Shown one piece after another: positions 18,787 to 27,866 of a stretch of 64,000 bases of DNA; position 1 is the first letter of the stretch, and every line of letters starts with the position of its first letter. The DNA comes from UBA6898 sp964463135 (lineage in GTDB: Bacteria; Nitrospirota; Thermodesulfovibrionia; Thermodesulfovibrionales; UBA6898). Location: the NCBI GenBank assembly GCA_964463135.1, contig CAYXBA010000007.1, positions 80,863-144,862 on the forward strand, in the 5' to 3' direction. Below the pieces are notes generated by a model that saw only the letters and a list, made by a program, of their open reading frames with translations, made no database searches and had not been told where the DNA came from. The translations under genes were made by a program, and so were the position numbers.

Positions 18787-18834
18787 TATGTGTATGGTTT
18801 ATCGAACAGGAAAAGACCACATATAATCACCTCA
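18787..18834. promoter_or_regulatory. Inverted repeat and -10-like element before the XRE gene
   Basis: ATATGTG (18787-18793) and CACATAT (18828-18834) form a spaced inverted repeat; TATAAT at 18832-18837 lies only 6 bp before the chosen ATG. Possible autoregulatory operator; the -35 is weak. Confidence 0.3.
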
Positions 18835-18843
18835 AGGACAGCT

Positions 18844-19167
18844 ATGGGAAATGAACGAAAAGCACTCGGCGAGCGCATAAAAGCGATCAGGACAATAAAG
18901 GGATTCACGCAGGAAGAGCTTGGGCAGAAAGCTGCGCTGAACTATAAATACATCGGAGAAGTAGAACGAGGAAAGGTCAATGTCAGCCTTGATTCTCTTG
19001 GCAGAATAACCCAAGCCCTTGGCATTTCATTGGGTGATCTTTTCAGCCCAGGCGTTACCCAAGTAATAAAAATCAAAGTCAGGGAAACCAATCCCCTCTC
19101 AAAGCTCACCACCGACAACCTCATCACCATCAGAAAAGCCCTGAAGTTGCTGAACAAAACCTTCTAA
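18844..19167 (+). CDS. XRE-family (Cro/C1-type) transcriptional regulator
   Basis: 107 residues from MGNERKALGERIK. Residues about 6-65 are the HTH_XRE domain (GFTQEELGQKAALNYKYIGEVERGK). The tail is short and contains no ligand-binding or peptidase domain, so it is a small DNA-binding regulator of the kind common in accessory regions. A start at 18790 would add 18 residues without homology features. It is divergent from the zinc-ribbon gene and may control it or the following small ORF. Confidence 0.85.
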   Translation: MGNERKALGERIKAIRTIKGFTQEELGQKAALNYKYIGEVERGKVNVSLDSLGRITQALGISLGDLFSPGVTQVIKIKVRETNPLSKLTTDNLITIRKALKLLNKTF

Positions 19168-19248
19168 AAAACTTTTTTCGATAGTTGTAACATAAGCCTC
19201 ATATCTGTTTGTGCATTGTGCTAATGTACATTACATGGAGGTGAACTG

Positions 19249-19434
19249 ATGAGCACTACGCTGACAATATGCATTGATAATGAATGGCATATTCAGGAGA
19301 TCAGAAAAACAGTAGCTAATGCTGATAAACCTGATGCGAAATTTGTTAAACACGAAGATGTTGCCTCCTGGCTGCGGAGTTGGGGGACTGACAAAGAACA
19401 GACTACCCGATCAGATATTCGAAGCGTTTCCTGA
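19249..19434 (+). CDS. Orphan antitoxin-like small protein
   Basis: 61 residues, ATG preceded by GGAGGTG. The pattern HEDVASWLRSWGTDKE resembles the tail of short antitoxins that accompany RelE/ParE-type toxins (family impression). No toxin follows: the ORF runs 32 bp into the 3' end of the convergent pfkA. Possibly a remnant whose toxin was lost. Confidence 0.5.
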   Translation: MSTTLTICIDNEWHIQEIRKTVANADKPDAKFVKHEDVASWLRSWGTDKEQTTRSDIRSVS

Positions 19435-20644
19435 ACTCGGCGGCGCTTAGCTTCGCTGCCTTTGCAAGCAGCTCGACATTTCCGGGACTGAAGTCCTCTT
19501 TTTCGAGGCGTATCATGTATTTTCTACCGACCTCATAGGCCTCTGATCTGATATCGACAAGCCGGACCTTGGTCCTGCCGGTCGCAGGGTCTGCCATCTC
19601 CACAAAAGAAACTGGCCTGAGTCTGCCTTCGTCAAGGGTGATCATGGAGCCGGTGCCGCCGTTCAGCAGAAACCGGACAGCTCCGTATCCGAGGTCGCGC
19701 GTGTATTCGATATCATAGGGAACAGGGTCTGCAGCCCGCAGTTCATAGCCAATGGTCTTGTGCACTATGGTCATCTGTACACCGTGTGCTGCGAGGCTCT
19801 TCTTAACCATATCGCTCATGATCCTGCCGAGCTGGATCTCCGAGAGACGTATTCTGCCGACCTCGTCAGTTTTGATCTCATCACAGGCACTGAGTTCCTG
19901 TTCGTCAATTTTCCCTGAAAGGCCTTCTGCCAGTACAGCAATGCCATGGTCTCTGCCATGGGCGAGCCTCTTGATAATGGCGCCCTCAAGAATATCGGCT
20001 ATCTGCTGGATATGAAGACTGCTGCCGCTGAATTCTTCAGGAATGAGCGTTATCGTGGCGCCTACAGCCTTGCCGATGCCGAGCGCGAGATGGCCTGCGT
20101 TCCTTCCCATGGTAGTGATGAAATACCACCGCCCCGTGGTCCTGGCATCCTCCATCACATTCTTCACGATCTCTACACCCCAGTGGCGTGCCGTGTGATA
20201 TCCAAAGGATGACCTGCCGCCCGGAAGATTGAGATCATTGTCAATCGTCTTCGGCACATGCACAACAGAGAGCTTTCCCCTCGACTCCCGCTCTATCCAG
20301 CGTGCCATGAACGCAGTGCCGTCGCCGCCGATGGTGATGAGGTACCGGACCTTCAGGGCCTTCAGGGTCTGGAGCAGGACCGGGAACCGTGCTTTCGCAA
20401 TCTCAGGCGTATCGCGCGATGTCCGAAGAATGGACCCGCCCGTGGTATGAATGCGTGATACATCCTCTATGGTGAGAGGCAGAGCGCTTTTTTTGTCACC
20501 GGCAAAGAGGCTCTTGAAACCGCCAAAGATGCCGATAACCTCTTTGCCTTCATTGATGGCCTCAATGGTCGCAGCACTGATCACCCCATTGATGCCGGGC
20601 GCAGGTCCGCCGCCGACAACAATTGCGACCACCTCTTTCTTCAT
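19403..20644 (-). CDS. pfkA: 6-phosphofructokinase
   Basis: 413 residues, of the longer PFK group. N-terminal GGGPAPGINGVI binding loop, GGDGT motif and PKTIDND substrate motif. Known determinants: Gly at the fourth position of GGDGT favours ATP, while Lys in PKTIDND is typical of PPi-dependent and some actinobacterial-type ATP enzymes, so the phosphoryl donor is uncertain, ATP being likelier. Catalyses fructose-6-phosphate phosphorylation. Starts 2 bp after yjbQ ends, in the lpxK-yjbQ-pfkA run. Confidence 0.9.
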   Translation of the reverse strand: MKKEVVAIVVGGGPAPGINGVISAATIEAINEGKEVIGIFGGFKSLFAGDKKSALPLTIEDVSRIHTTGGSILRTSRDTPEIAKARFPVLLQTLKALKVRYLITIGGDGTAFMARWIERESRGKLSVVHVPKTIDNDLNLPGGRSSFGYHTARHWGVEIVKNVMEDARTTGRWYFITTMGRNAGHLALGIGKAVGATITLIPEEFSGSSLHIQQIADILEGAIIKRLAHGRDHGIAVLAEGLSGKIDEQELSACDEIKTDEVGRIRLSEIQLGRIMSDMVKKSLAAHGVQMTIVHKTIGYELRAADPVPYDIEYTRDLGYGAVRFLLNGGTGSMITLDEGRLRPVSFVEMADPATGRTKVRLVDIRSEAYEVGRKYMIRLEKEDFSPGNVELLAKAAKLSAAEFRKRFEYLIG

Positions 20645-20646
20645 GC

Positions 20647-21060
20647 TTATGCCTGCTTCTTGTCTCTGGTCGTGAATTTGAGCGCAACCCTTCTGTGCCT
20701 CGGCCCGTCGAACTCGCAGAAAAAGATGGACTGCCAGGTGCCCAGTACCAGCTTGCCTTCTTCAACAAAGACATGAGAGGATACGCCGACCACGGCAGCC
20801 TTGATATGGGCTGACGAGTTTCCCTCGCGGTGATGATAGTCCCCCTCGAACGGTATGACCTTGTTCAGATAGGTCTGGATATCACGCACTACAGACGGAT
20901 CAGCACCTTCATTGATCGTAATGCCGGCAGTAGTATGAGGAACGAAAAGGTAGCAGATACCGTTGGCAATGCCTGCTTCCTTGACCGCTTCCTGTATCTT
21001 CTCCGTAATATCAACAAACTCGGTTCTTGTCTTGCTTTTTACATTTATATAGTTGACCAC
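20647..21060 (-). CDS. yjbQ: YjbQ family (UPF0047) protein
   Basis: 137 residues, full length. Contains the family motifs FVPHTTAGITINEGAD, YHHREGNSSAHIKAA and LGTWQSIFFCEFDGPRHR, whose His and Glu residues form the conserved pocket. E. coli YjbQ has weak thiamine-phosphate synthase activity, but the physiological function is not settled. It lies between lpxK and pfkA on the same strand. Confidence 0.92.
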   Translation of the reverse strand: MVNYINVKSKTRTEFVDITEKIQEAVKEAGIANGICYLFVPHTTAGITINEGADPSVVRDIQTYLNKVIPFEGDYHHREGNSSAHIKAAVVGVSSHVFVEEGKLVLGTWQSIFFCEFDGPRHRRVALKFTTRDKKQA

Positions 21061-21087
21061 GTATTCCCCCTGCTCAAAATAGGACCG

Positions 21088-22140
21088 TTATGAAAACAGG
21101 CTGTCAAAAAACGGCCGGCCTGCAGTGAATGCAATTTCTATTATAAGAATATTCGCCGGCAAATCAAGATTTCTCAGCTTAACCATATCCTTGTCTGTGG
21201 TTGCGATCCATGAAGCGCCTGACGAGCCGCTCTCCTTAATGATCTCTGCCACATCCTGCTGGCAATAGGCATAATGGTCGCGATATGCCTTCATGCCGGT
21301 GACCTCGGCCCCTGCACCTGCCACCGTTTTTCTGAACGAGTCAGGATCTGCCAGCCCGCAAACACAAAATACCTTCCTGCCTCTCAGATGATCAGGAGGG
21401 TTCTTCTCTCCCGCGATTGATCTTACGGCAACAACGCGATGGTCAGAGAAAAAGACCGGCGAGTGGTTATTGTATTGTCTTATCTCGGCGAGAAGACCTG
21501 CATCTTCCCGCTCAGCCTTGGTGATCATGATCACATCTGCCCTGTTAAGGCCGCTCAAAGGCTCCCGCAGCCTTCCCGCAGGAAGCAGTTTCCTGTTGCC
21601 AAAAGGATTTCTCGCATCGATCAGTACAATGTCCCGCTCCCTGTACAGTCTCCAGTGCTGAAAGCCGTCATCGAGAATGAAGAGAGGGACTGGGGATTGG
21701 GGGTTAGGGGTTTGTAAACTACCAACTTCTCTGTTTCCGGTAACGCTGAACGTCGAACTTTGAACGTTGAACTCTTTGAGCGCAAACATGCCTGCCTCAT
21801 ACCGGTCAGAACCCTTCACGATCGGAACGCCTGACAGCCTTTCTGCCATCAGGATCGGTTCGTCGCCAGCCTGGGCTGCGGTAAGAAGGGGCTTATCCCC
21901 TTTTGTAACAAAACAGGGCCCCTGAGCAGTCCCCTTATAGCCGCGTGTAAGAATGACCGGACGGAAGCCCCGTTTTTTTGCCTCTTCAGCTACGGCAATA
22001 GCAGCAGGCGTCTTGCCGGTGCCTCCCAGCGTGATGTTGCCGATGCTGATCACCCGGTAAGGCAGTCTCTTTTGGTTTTTCAGCGCAATAGACTTCTTTA
22101 CCGACAGCCCGAGATAGTATAGGTATTCGAGGAAATTCAT
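21088..22140 (-). CDS. lpxK: Tetraacyldisaccharide 4'-kinase with an in-frame repeat insertion
   Basis: 350 residues. Phosphorylates the 4' position of the lipid A disaccharide at the inner membrane. Visible motifs: P-loop GNITLGGTGKTP (residues 34-45), RGYKG, GDEPILMA and the FILDDGFQHW active-site segment. Between RYEAGMFALKE (residue 123) and FILDDGFQHW about 29 residues (NVQSSTFSVTGNREVG...) have no counterpart in the family and are encoded by repeat-like DNA at 21686-21772. The reading frame stays open, so the protein may still work with a surface loop. Confidence 0.92.
   Translation of the reverse strand: MNFLEYLYYLGLSVKKSIALKNQKRLPYRVISIGNITLGGTGKTPAAIAVAEEAKKRGFRPVILTRGYKGTAQGPCFVTKGDKPLLTAAQAGDEPILMAERLSGVPIVKGSDRYEAGMFALKEFNVQSSTFSVTGNREVGSLQTPNPQSPVPLFILDDGFQHWRLYRERDIVLIDARNPFGNRKLLPAGRLREPLSGLNRADVIMITKAEREDAGLLAEIRQYNNHSPVFFSDHRVVAVRSIAGEKNPPDHLRGRKVFCVCGLADPDSFRKTVAGAGAEVTGMKAYRDHYAYCQQDVAEIIKESGSSGASWIATTDKDMVKLRNLDLPANILIIEIAFTAGRPFFDSLFS
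21686..21772. repeat. Repeat-like insertion inside lpxK
   Basis: On the plus strand, GGGGATTGGGGGTTAGGGG and, further on, GAACGTCGAACTTTGAACG: quasi-tandem motifs typical of intergenic junk, here exactly 29 codons long and without a stop in the lpxK frame. Confidence 0.7.
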
Positions 22141-22185
22141 TTTTTCTATTCTACTCCAATGTCCCTATAAAAAGATGAGTCGCCC

Positions 22186-24021
22186 CTATCCTTTACGAAC
22201 GAAAAGCCGGGATATCGCTGCGAGGAAGAGATCGAGAGGCGGAAGCGTGTAGGTCTCATCGATCTCTCCTGCGAACTGCTCTGACCAGCGGTTCTCCACA
22301 TTGAACGCGAGCGCATACGGCATATATGCCTGGAACTGGGCCGGCGTCTTCTCTGGCGGATGCATCCGGTCAAGCCGGTCACCCTCGGCCCGCGCAAGAA
22401 AGATCCTGAAGCCCTCGATCTGATCAAGCGCCTTCCTGCCGATTACTGTAGGAGCCCTGAGCAGAAAGAAAAATACCACATGACCTGTCATCATGATAAA
22501 AAGCGGCACAATGAACATGAACTTCATGATATTGAATATCTCGACACTGTGGCTCACCACAACAGCAACAGCATACAGAACCAGCGGGAAGAGTGCAGCC
22601 AGATAGATGAATTTCGAAGGTTTCTTCAATTCAAGGACCTTCTTTCTCACGAGAAAGCGGGTGACAAATCCCATCAGCAGCATCCAGATGCCGAGGCCTG
22701 TCAACTCCATGATATATGATCCGCCGATATCAACGATCTCTGCATTAATGGCAGCGACGATAAGCGAGATCAGGAGAGCCGGGATAAGATAGCGCAGGTT
22801 CCGCGTAAAATATTGTCTGTTTACGATCAGCCGAAGGGCTCTGCGGTGGGCGCGATAGGCCCTATGGATCGTCAGAGCGTCAAGCTCCTGTCTCGCACGC
22901 TGATGCACACTGCCCGAGATACCGTTGAAGAGCGCAGCAAGAAGGGCCGACTCATCCGGAGCAAGACCAACTGCCTGCTTTTCCGTTCTCTCCGCAAAAT
23001 ACCTTCCTGCCTGTGAGGTGATCCTTATCAGGCCCTCTGCTGCCAGATTCAGGAGCCCAGCAGAAAAGGTGGTGCGGTCGTAACCCATCGTCATCAGGCG
23101 GCGGGCAATGCCGGGGGAACAGCCTGCAGGCGGCTTGTACCGGGGGACTATCGACGCGGCCTGCGGATCTCTTCCGACGCGCACCCAGGCAAAGAGATAA
23201 TAGGCAAAGAATACGGTGAGTCCTGCCAGCCCTGCCCCGTACGCGCTCATATCACGGAAGAAGAAGAGTGCGCGCTGGTCCAGGTCAGGCCCGCTCACCG
23301 CACCTTTAGGCAGGCTCACCACAACAGAGAGATACGGGTGTTTCTTTGTGATGACCTTGCCGTAGTGGATGACATTCGCTTCCGTTGACGCAGCGGCCTT
23401 GCCCAACAGTTCCGGTATCTTTCCTGTGCCAGCATTCCAGGAGTGGTCTTCGAGACTCGCGATGATGCCGGAGGTCCCATAAGGAAGAACAGCGGTAACG
23501 CTTACGGTCCCGATAGAGTCTGCCCAACCGTGCATGCCCTCGCCGAAGACCCACCAGAAGAGCTCATCGTGATCAGGAAGGAGTCTGATATGCCGGTCCA
23601 CCACATACTCAAGAGTAAACTCATGCGCACCCGGCGTGAGGGTAAGCAGCTTCGGCCCGAGAAAGACATAATGGGTGAACCAGCGGCCAGAGGTCTTCAC
23701 CCTGTAGGGGATCGGCTGGCCGTCAAGCGCAGCACCCTTCATCTCGAAGCCCATGAGCCGGTAATAGGCATGCTGCCCCTGAATACGTCCGCCAATTGCC
23801 CGGTATATGCCGGTAAGCTGAGCACCCTCTTTCTGTTCGAATGCCGCACCCCCGGTCACAACCCGCATCGTCTCCTGGACATGGACATTCCCGTCAGCCT
23901 GGATAAGGATGTTAGCATGGAAATTCGTTACCCTCACCGGGGTCTTCGCAACAGCGCCAGAGGATGAGGGCAGAAACAATGCACCGAACACCGCAATAAA
24001 GAAGATCAGGACCCTGTACAT
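22186..24021 (-). CDS. DUF2207 membrane protein
   Basis: 611 residues. Signal peptide (to about SSSGAVAK), a beta-rich extracytoplasmic domain of about 220 residues starting VRVTNFHANILIQADGNVHVQE as in DUF2207, a membrane helix near 265-290, a cytoplasmic part with a winged-helix-like segment, then two to three membrane helices near 410-510 and a C-terminal tail. Function unknown. Its start overlaps the stop of the upstream 371-residue gene by TGATG, so the two are almost certainly made together. Confidence 0.85.
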   Translation of the reverse strand: MYRVLIFFIAVFGALFLPSSSGAVAKTPVRVTNFHANILIQADGNVHVQETMRVVTGGAAFEQKEGAQLTGIYRAIGGRIQGQHAYYRLMGFEMKGAALDGQPIPYRVKTSGRWFTHYVFLGPKLLTLTPGAHEFTLEYVVDRHIRLLPDHDELFWWVFGEGMHGWADSIGTVSVTAVLPYGTSGIIASLEDHSWNAGTGKIPELLGKAAASTEANVIHYGKVITKKHPYLSVVVSLPKGAVSGPDLDQRALFFFRDMSAYGAGLAGLTVFFAYYLFAWVRVGRDPQAASIVPRYKPPAGCSPGIARRLMTMGYDRTTFSAGLLNLAAEGLIRITSQAGRYFAERTEKQAVGLAPDESALLAALFNGISGSVHQRARQELDALTIHRAYRAHRRALRLIVNRQYFTRNLRYLIPALLISLIVAAINAEIVDIGGSYIMELTGLGIWMLLMGFVTRFLVRKKVLELKKPSKFIYLAALFPLVLYAVAVVVSHSVEIFNIMKFMFIVPLFIMMTGHVVFFFLLRAPTVIGRKALDQIEGFRIFLARAEGDRLDRMHPPEKTPAQFQAYMPYALAFNVENRWSEQFAGEIDETYTLPPLDLFLAAISRLFVRKG

Positions 24022-25136
24022 CAGTTTTCTCCTCTTCGTACGGAAAAGGACATTGACGAAATAGTATGGACAACACCGGCTGAATAGACCTCACATCCCT
24101 CGAGTCGTCCCTCGAAAATGCCGGCTGCTTTATCGCTGAAGGGTGTCAATACGATGATTGAACAATGGCTGCGGGGAGGGAATATCTGTCCGCCATCAGC
24201 GATAAAGATCACGACCGCTTCCGGCTCTCCTCCAACCGATGCACTGCCGACCGGCACGTGCTCCCTGATAAAAAGGCCCTCAGTGTACATGCTGCCGTCT
24301 GCCCGGTGTCTTCCTGCGCGTGCAGCATCCAGGGTGATCTCGATCCTGCGCGCTTCAGGGAATTTTGTGCCGTGTGCCTGGAACTGGAGCGTTGCGCGGT
24401 GCAGATCGCTGAGGTCTGTTGCTGCCTCCTGATCGATCCTGAGCGGCCATCGCTCCGTTGTCCCGTCGATTATGATCTCCGCGCTTCCATGCAGTTCCAT
24501 CCCGGATGCCGGAGCTTCAGGCAACAGGGGAGCACTCGATGCCTTTGCCTTTCCGGATGATACAGCATTCGAGCCTGTGTCGGCCCGGGAGAGATCAAAA
24601 CAGCGGATCCCTTCACGTGAAATATCATTGTGCGGTCTCACCAGCTTGCCCGGCTCGCCAAAACAGTATTTCAGTATCTTCCCCCTGAGCGAGAAGGCTC
24701 CGAGAGAAGAGGCATTCCGGTGGAGCTGCTCTGTTGAATCTATGATATCAACATCAAGGGGCGACCAGCCGGGCGGCACCCTCAAAAAACCGTCGGTCAG
24801 CCCCAGTTTCCAATGTACAAATGCTGTCCCCTGGTTCGAGTAACCTGAGGAACTGGCTACGCGTACCGCAAAATTCTTTTCAAAGGTGAACTGCCAGGTA
24901 GTGCCGTCAACATCGCTGGCGCCGCTCCATGTTCCTGCGATCTCCCCGATGTTCCAGGGCAAGGTCGTATCCGGCGATGAACCTCTTCCCTGCCGGTCTT
25001 CCCCGACCATGCGGGAAACCAGCGCATCAAGGCCCGGGGCATTTATCCGCTTGCCAAGGCCGAGCAGTCCGACCACGCCGACGATCACGATCAGGATAAG
25101 GAGCAATATCAAACCGATAAGGACTTTACGGATCAT
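24021..25136 (-). CDS. Membrane-anchored protein of unknown function
   Basis: 371 residues. One N-terminal membrane helix (VLIGLILLLILIVIVGVVGL), no lipobox, and the remainder predicted outside the cytoplasm. Two parts: residues about 60-180 begin EIAGTWSGASDVDGTTWQF, reminiscent of lipocalin-like or extracellular beta domains, and residues about 215-370 look like a second beta-sandwich (SAEIIIDGTTERWPLRID). I do not recognise the family. Translationally coupled to the DUF2207 gene, suggesting a joint envelope function. Confidence 0.7.
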   Translation of the reverse strand: MIRKVLIGLILLLILIVIVGVVGLLGLGKRINAPGLDALVSRMVGEDRQGRGSSPDTTLPWNIGEIAGTWSGASDVDGTTWQFTFEKNFAVRVASSSGYSNQGTAFVHWKLGLTDGFLRVPPGWSPLDVDIIDSTEQLHRNASSLGAFSLRGKILKYCFGEPGKLVRPHNDISREGIRCFDLSRADTGSNAVSSGKAKASSAPLLPEAPASGMELHGSAEIIIDGTTERWPLRIDQEAATDLSDLHRATLQFQAHGTKFPEARRIEITLDAARAGRHRADGSMYTEGLFIREHVPVGSASVGGEPEAVVIFIADGGQIFPPRSHCSIIVLTPFSDKAAGIFEGRLEGCEVYSAGVVHTISSMSFSVRRGEN

Positions 25137-25230
25137 AGCTGAAAGTGTAGCACAGGAGGTCTCAGATAATAAGCCGCCTGTGCGGGGGATTGCGTGGTTC
25201 TCTAAAAGACGGGAGATGCCCGGAAGATCG

Positions 25231-26499
25231 TTATCCTGAAGGCTTTAGAAAACCCTCAACGATCTGCATGGCCCGGTCGACAGCACCGGAGTTCTTCAGA
25301 TACAGGGCACGTGCCTTTTCTCCCGCTGACTTTGCCTTTTCGGGCTGCATGAGGAGCTCCTTGATCTTCTTCGCAACACCCGTCGAGGTGACCTGAAAAG
25401 CTGCGCCTGCAGCATAGAAATCCTTAATAAAGGGGAAGTTTTCCATATGTTCTCCGCAGATGATCGGCTTGCCCCAGTATGCAGGCTCAAGCGGGTTCTG
25501 GCCTCCCCGGCCCTCGATGCTCTTCCCCATGATCGCAACATCAGCAATGCTGTACGCAGCAGTCAGTTCCCCCACCGTATCAAGCAGCAGGATATTGAAT
25601 TTCTTTTCCCCTGCATCAGCACCCTCTGCATCAAGTTCAGAACGCTTGATGTAACGCATGTCCGATCTTCTGATCACCTCTTCTGCCTCGCCAAACCGTT
25701 CTGGATGACGCGGCGCAATGATCAGCTTCAGCCCGGGAAAAAGATAGACGTTCTCACGGTATGCATCAATGATTATCTGCTCCTCGCCCGCATGCGTGCT
25801 GCCTGCAACGATCACCTGGCCCTGCACCTCTTTCATCCAGGGCGGAATCTGCTGCGTGATCTCCATATCAAACTTGAAATTGCCGAGCACCATCACCTTG
25901 CTCTCTTCCGCGCCGATTGTCTTTAACCTCTGGGCATCTGACGGGCTCTGCATGCAGAAGAGCGTCACCTGGTCAAAGACCTTCTTCATAAAAAAGGATA
26001 TCTTCCCATATCCCTTTGCAGATCTCTCCGATATCCGTCCGTTCAGGATAATGACCGGCACACTCCGCTCCGCGGCCACCCTGAATATATTCGGCCAGAG
26101 TTCTGTCTCCATGACGATAAAAAGTCTCGGTCTGACCTTTTCAAAGCACCTATGCAGAATGATCCGAAGGTCAAACGGAAGATAGACCAGATGCGTGCCT
26201 TCCGGGGCCTTCTGTCTCGCAACCTTCTGGCCGGTGTCGGTGATGGTGGAAAGGATAACAGGGATATCCGGATGCGCGGCCTTCAGTTTCCGCAAAAGCG
26301 GGATGGCAGCATTTACTTCGCCGACCGAGACAGCATGGACCCAAATGGGGGATGGGTGATGCGTGATGCGTAATGCGTCAAAAAAACCGAACTTGTCGAG
26401 GAGCCATTTTTTTCTGATCTCCGCAGGCCGTTTCAGATACTGCGGCATGAGCAGGATCAGAAGCACTATGGAATAGAGAATGCTGTATATCAGGAACAT
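25231..26499 (-). CDS. waaA: Kdo transferase with an in-frame repeat insertion
   Basis: 422 residues. N-terminal membrane anchor, then a GT30/GT-B fold: WVHAVSVGEVNAA (donor/acceptor site), PVILSTITDTGQ, FIVMETELWPN, ILNGRISERS and C-terminal GGQNPLEPAYWGKPI. Adds 3-deoxy-octulosonate to lipid IVA. The residues ALRITHHPSP between GFFD and IWVHAV are encoded by a repeat (26345-26380) and look inserted. Likely cotranscribed with the downstream 371-residue/DUF2207/lpxK genes. Confidence 0.94.
   Translation of the reverse strand: MFLIYSILYSIVLLILLMPQYLKRPAEIRKKWLLDKFGFFDALRITHHPSPIWVHAVSVGEVNAAIPLLRKLKAAHPDIPVILSTITDTGQKVARQKAPEGTHLVYLPFDLRIILHRCFEKVRPRLFIVMETELWPNIFRVAAERSVPVIILNGRISERSAKGYGKISFFMKKVFDQVTLFCMQSPSDAQRLKTIGAEESKVMVLGNFKFDMEITQQIPPWMKEVQGQVIVAGSTHAGEEQIIIDAYRENVYLFPGLKLIIAPRHPERFGEAEEVIRRSDMRYIKRSELDAEGADAGEKKFNILLLDTVGELTAAYSIADVAIMGKSIEGRGGQNPLEPAYWGKPIICGEHMENFPFIKDFYAAGAAFQVTSTGVAKKIKELLMQPEKAKSAGEKARALYLKNSGAVDRAMQIVEGFLKPSG
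26345..26380. repeat. Short repeat inside waaA
   Basis: Plus strand GGGTGATGCGTGATGCGTAATGCGTC type array, a degenerate 8-9 bp periodic motif, in frame in the waaA coding sequence. Confidence 0.65.
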
Positions 26500-26723
26500 C
26501 GTATTATTATCCTTCCCGTTGCATTAAACCTTCAATTCAGCGGCGGCAGGAATGCCTGAAAAGAGCTGCCTGCAACACCTTGATGCGCTAAAACCATAAC
26601 AGCCAGCCTGCTAAAATATGATTGGTAGCGATATCTGCGTTTACGTGTAATAAATAAAATCATGTTGTCATTGCAGATCTTTTATGGCGTTTCTGCTTGC
26701 CGCAAGACAACGTCAAGATCACA
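26500..26723. other. Intergenic gap between lpxB and waaA
   Basis: 224 bp with no supported gene, RNA or repeat; probably contains the waaA promoter, but no convincing -35/-10 pair was seen. Confidence 0.5.
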
Positions 26724-27866
26724 TCACTTCTTCCAGCCGGCCATTTCGATGACCATATCCGATACCCGGTCTGAAGCATGCTTTTCAATAAAAACCTTGC
26801 GCACGTCGTCGTATGCCTTCTGCATCTCAGTCCGGCGCGCAGGATCAGTGATCATGCGCTTCAGCTCAAGCAGGATATTTTCAACCGTCGCATCTTTCTG
26901 AAGCAGTTCCCTGACCACCTCGCGCTCGGAAAGGATGTTCACAAGCGATACGTGCTTCACCTTGATAATGCGCTTGCCGAGCCAGAACGTAAGGGGGAAA
27001 ACCTTGTATACAACAACAAGCGGCAGACCAAGAAGCGCAGCCTGAAGTGTTGCCGTGCCGGAGGCGATGACCGCATAGTCAGAGGCTGCAAGTGTCTTGA
27101 GAGACTTGCCCTTATTAATGGCCACGCCTTCGTGCTGCAGTGCATCGATAAGGGCCTTATGCTGTATCAGGTTCGTGTTCGGGGCAAAGGGCATGCAATA
27201 TTGATATCCCGGAAAATCGCGTCTGGCCTGTTTTACGGTGTCAAGGAGCAGGGGGAGAAGTCTTTCGAGTTCATGGGGTCTGCTGCCGGGGAGAAGCGAA
27301 ATGAGCTGCAGCTCAGGGTCCAGGCCCAGCTCTGCTTTCAAGCTTTTCTTGTCGGGCCGTATCTGCTGCATCTCGTCAAGGATCGGATGGCCGACAAACT
27401 CTGCAGCAAGACCGGTATCGCGATAGATCTGCTCCTCAAAAGGAAGGATCACCGCCATCCGGTCGACCAGGTCGGCGATCTTCTTTACCCTGCCCTGCCG
27501 CCATGCCCATACCTGCGGACTGACATAATAGAGGACAGGGATATTCTGCTTCCGCGCCTCTGCCGCAAGCCGGAGATTGAAGTCAGGGTAGTCGATAAGA
27601 ACAAGAACAGAAGGGCAATATGTCAGAAATGCGTCCGAAGCTTTTCTGAATGTTTCCTTAAGGGTCTTCAGTGAGGAGAGTGCCTCGGTAAGGCCGAAGG
27701 CGCTTGCTATGCCGGAGAGAAGCTCAACCCCGGCAGCCTGCATCCTCTCACCACCGATGCCGATGATCCTGAGGTGAGGAACTTTTTTTTTCAGGGCCTC
27801 TGCAAGGAGCGCTCCGTAGAGCTCCCCGGACGTTTCGCCTGCAACGATCATGACCGTTTCAGACAT
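26724..27866 (-). CDS. lpxB: Lipid-A-disaccharide synthase
   Basis: 380 residues, usual length. GT19 motifs: AGETSGELYGALLAEALKK near the N-terminus, GIGGERMQAAGVE, VLIDYPDFNLRLA, YYVSPQVWAWRQGR, LLPGSRPHELERLLP and the C-terminal SGTATLQAALLGLPLVVVYK. Condenses UDP-2,3-diacyl-hexosamine with lipid X in the cytoplasm. Overlaps the 3' end of the aminotransferase gene by 8 bp, indicating one operon. Confidence 0.96.
   Translation of the reverse strand: MSETVMIVAGETSGELYGALLAEALKKKVPHLRIIGIGGERMQAAGVELLSGIASAFGLTEALSSLKTLKETFRKASDAFLTYCPSVLVLIDYPDFNLRLAAEARKQNIPVLYYVSPQVWAWRQGRVKKIADLVDRMAVILPFEEQIYRDTGLAAEFVGHPILDEMQQIRPDKKSLKAELGLDPELQLISLLPGSRPHELERLLPLLLDTVKQARRDFPGYQYCMPFAPNTNLIQHKALIDALQHEGVAINKGKSLKTLAASDYAVIASGTATLQAALLGLPLVVVYKVFPLTFWLGKRIIKVKHVSLVNILSEREVVRELLQKDATVENILLELKRMITDPARRTEMQKAYDDVRKVFIEKHASDRVSDMVIEMAGWKK

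Noticed and set aside
22146..22427. Arg-rich ORF antiparallel to the DUF2207 end
   Set aside because: Frame shadow of a gene with clear domain structure.
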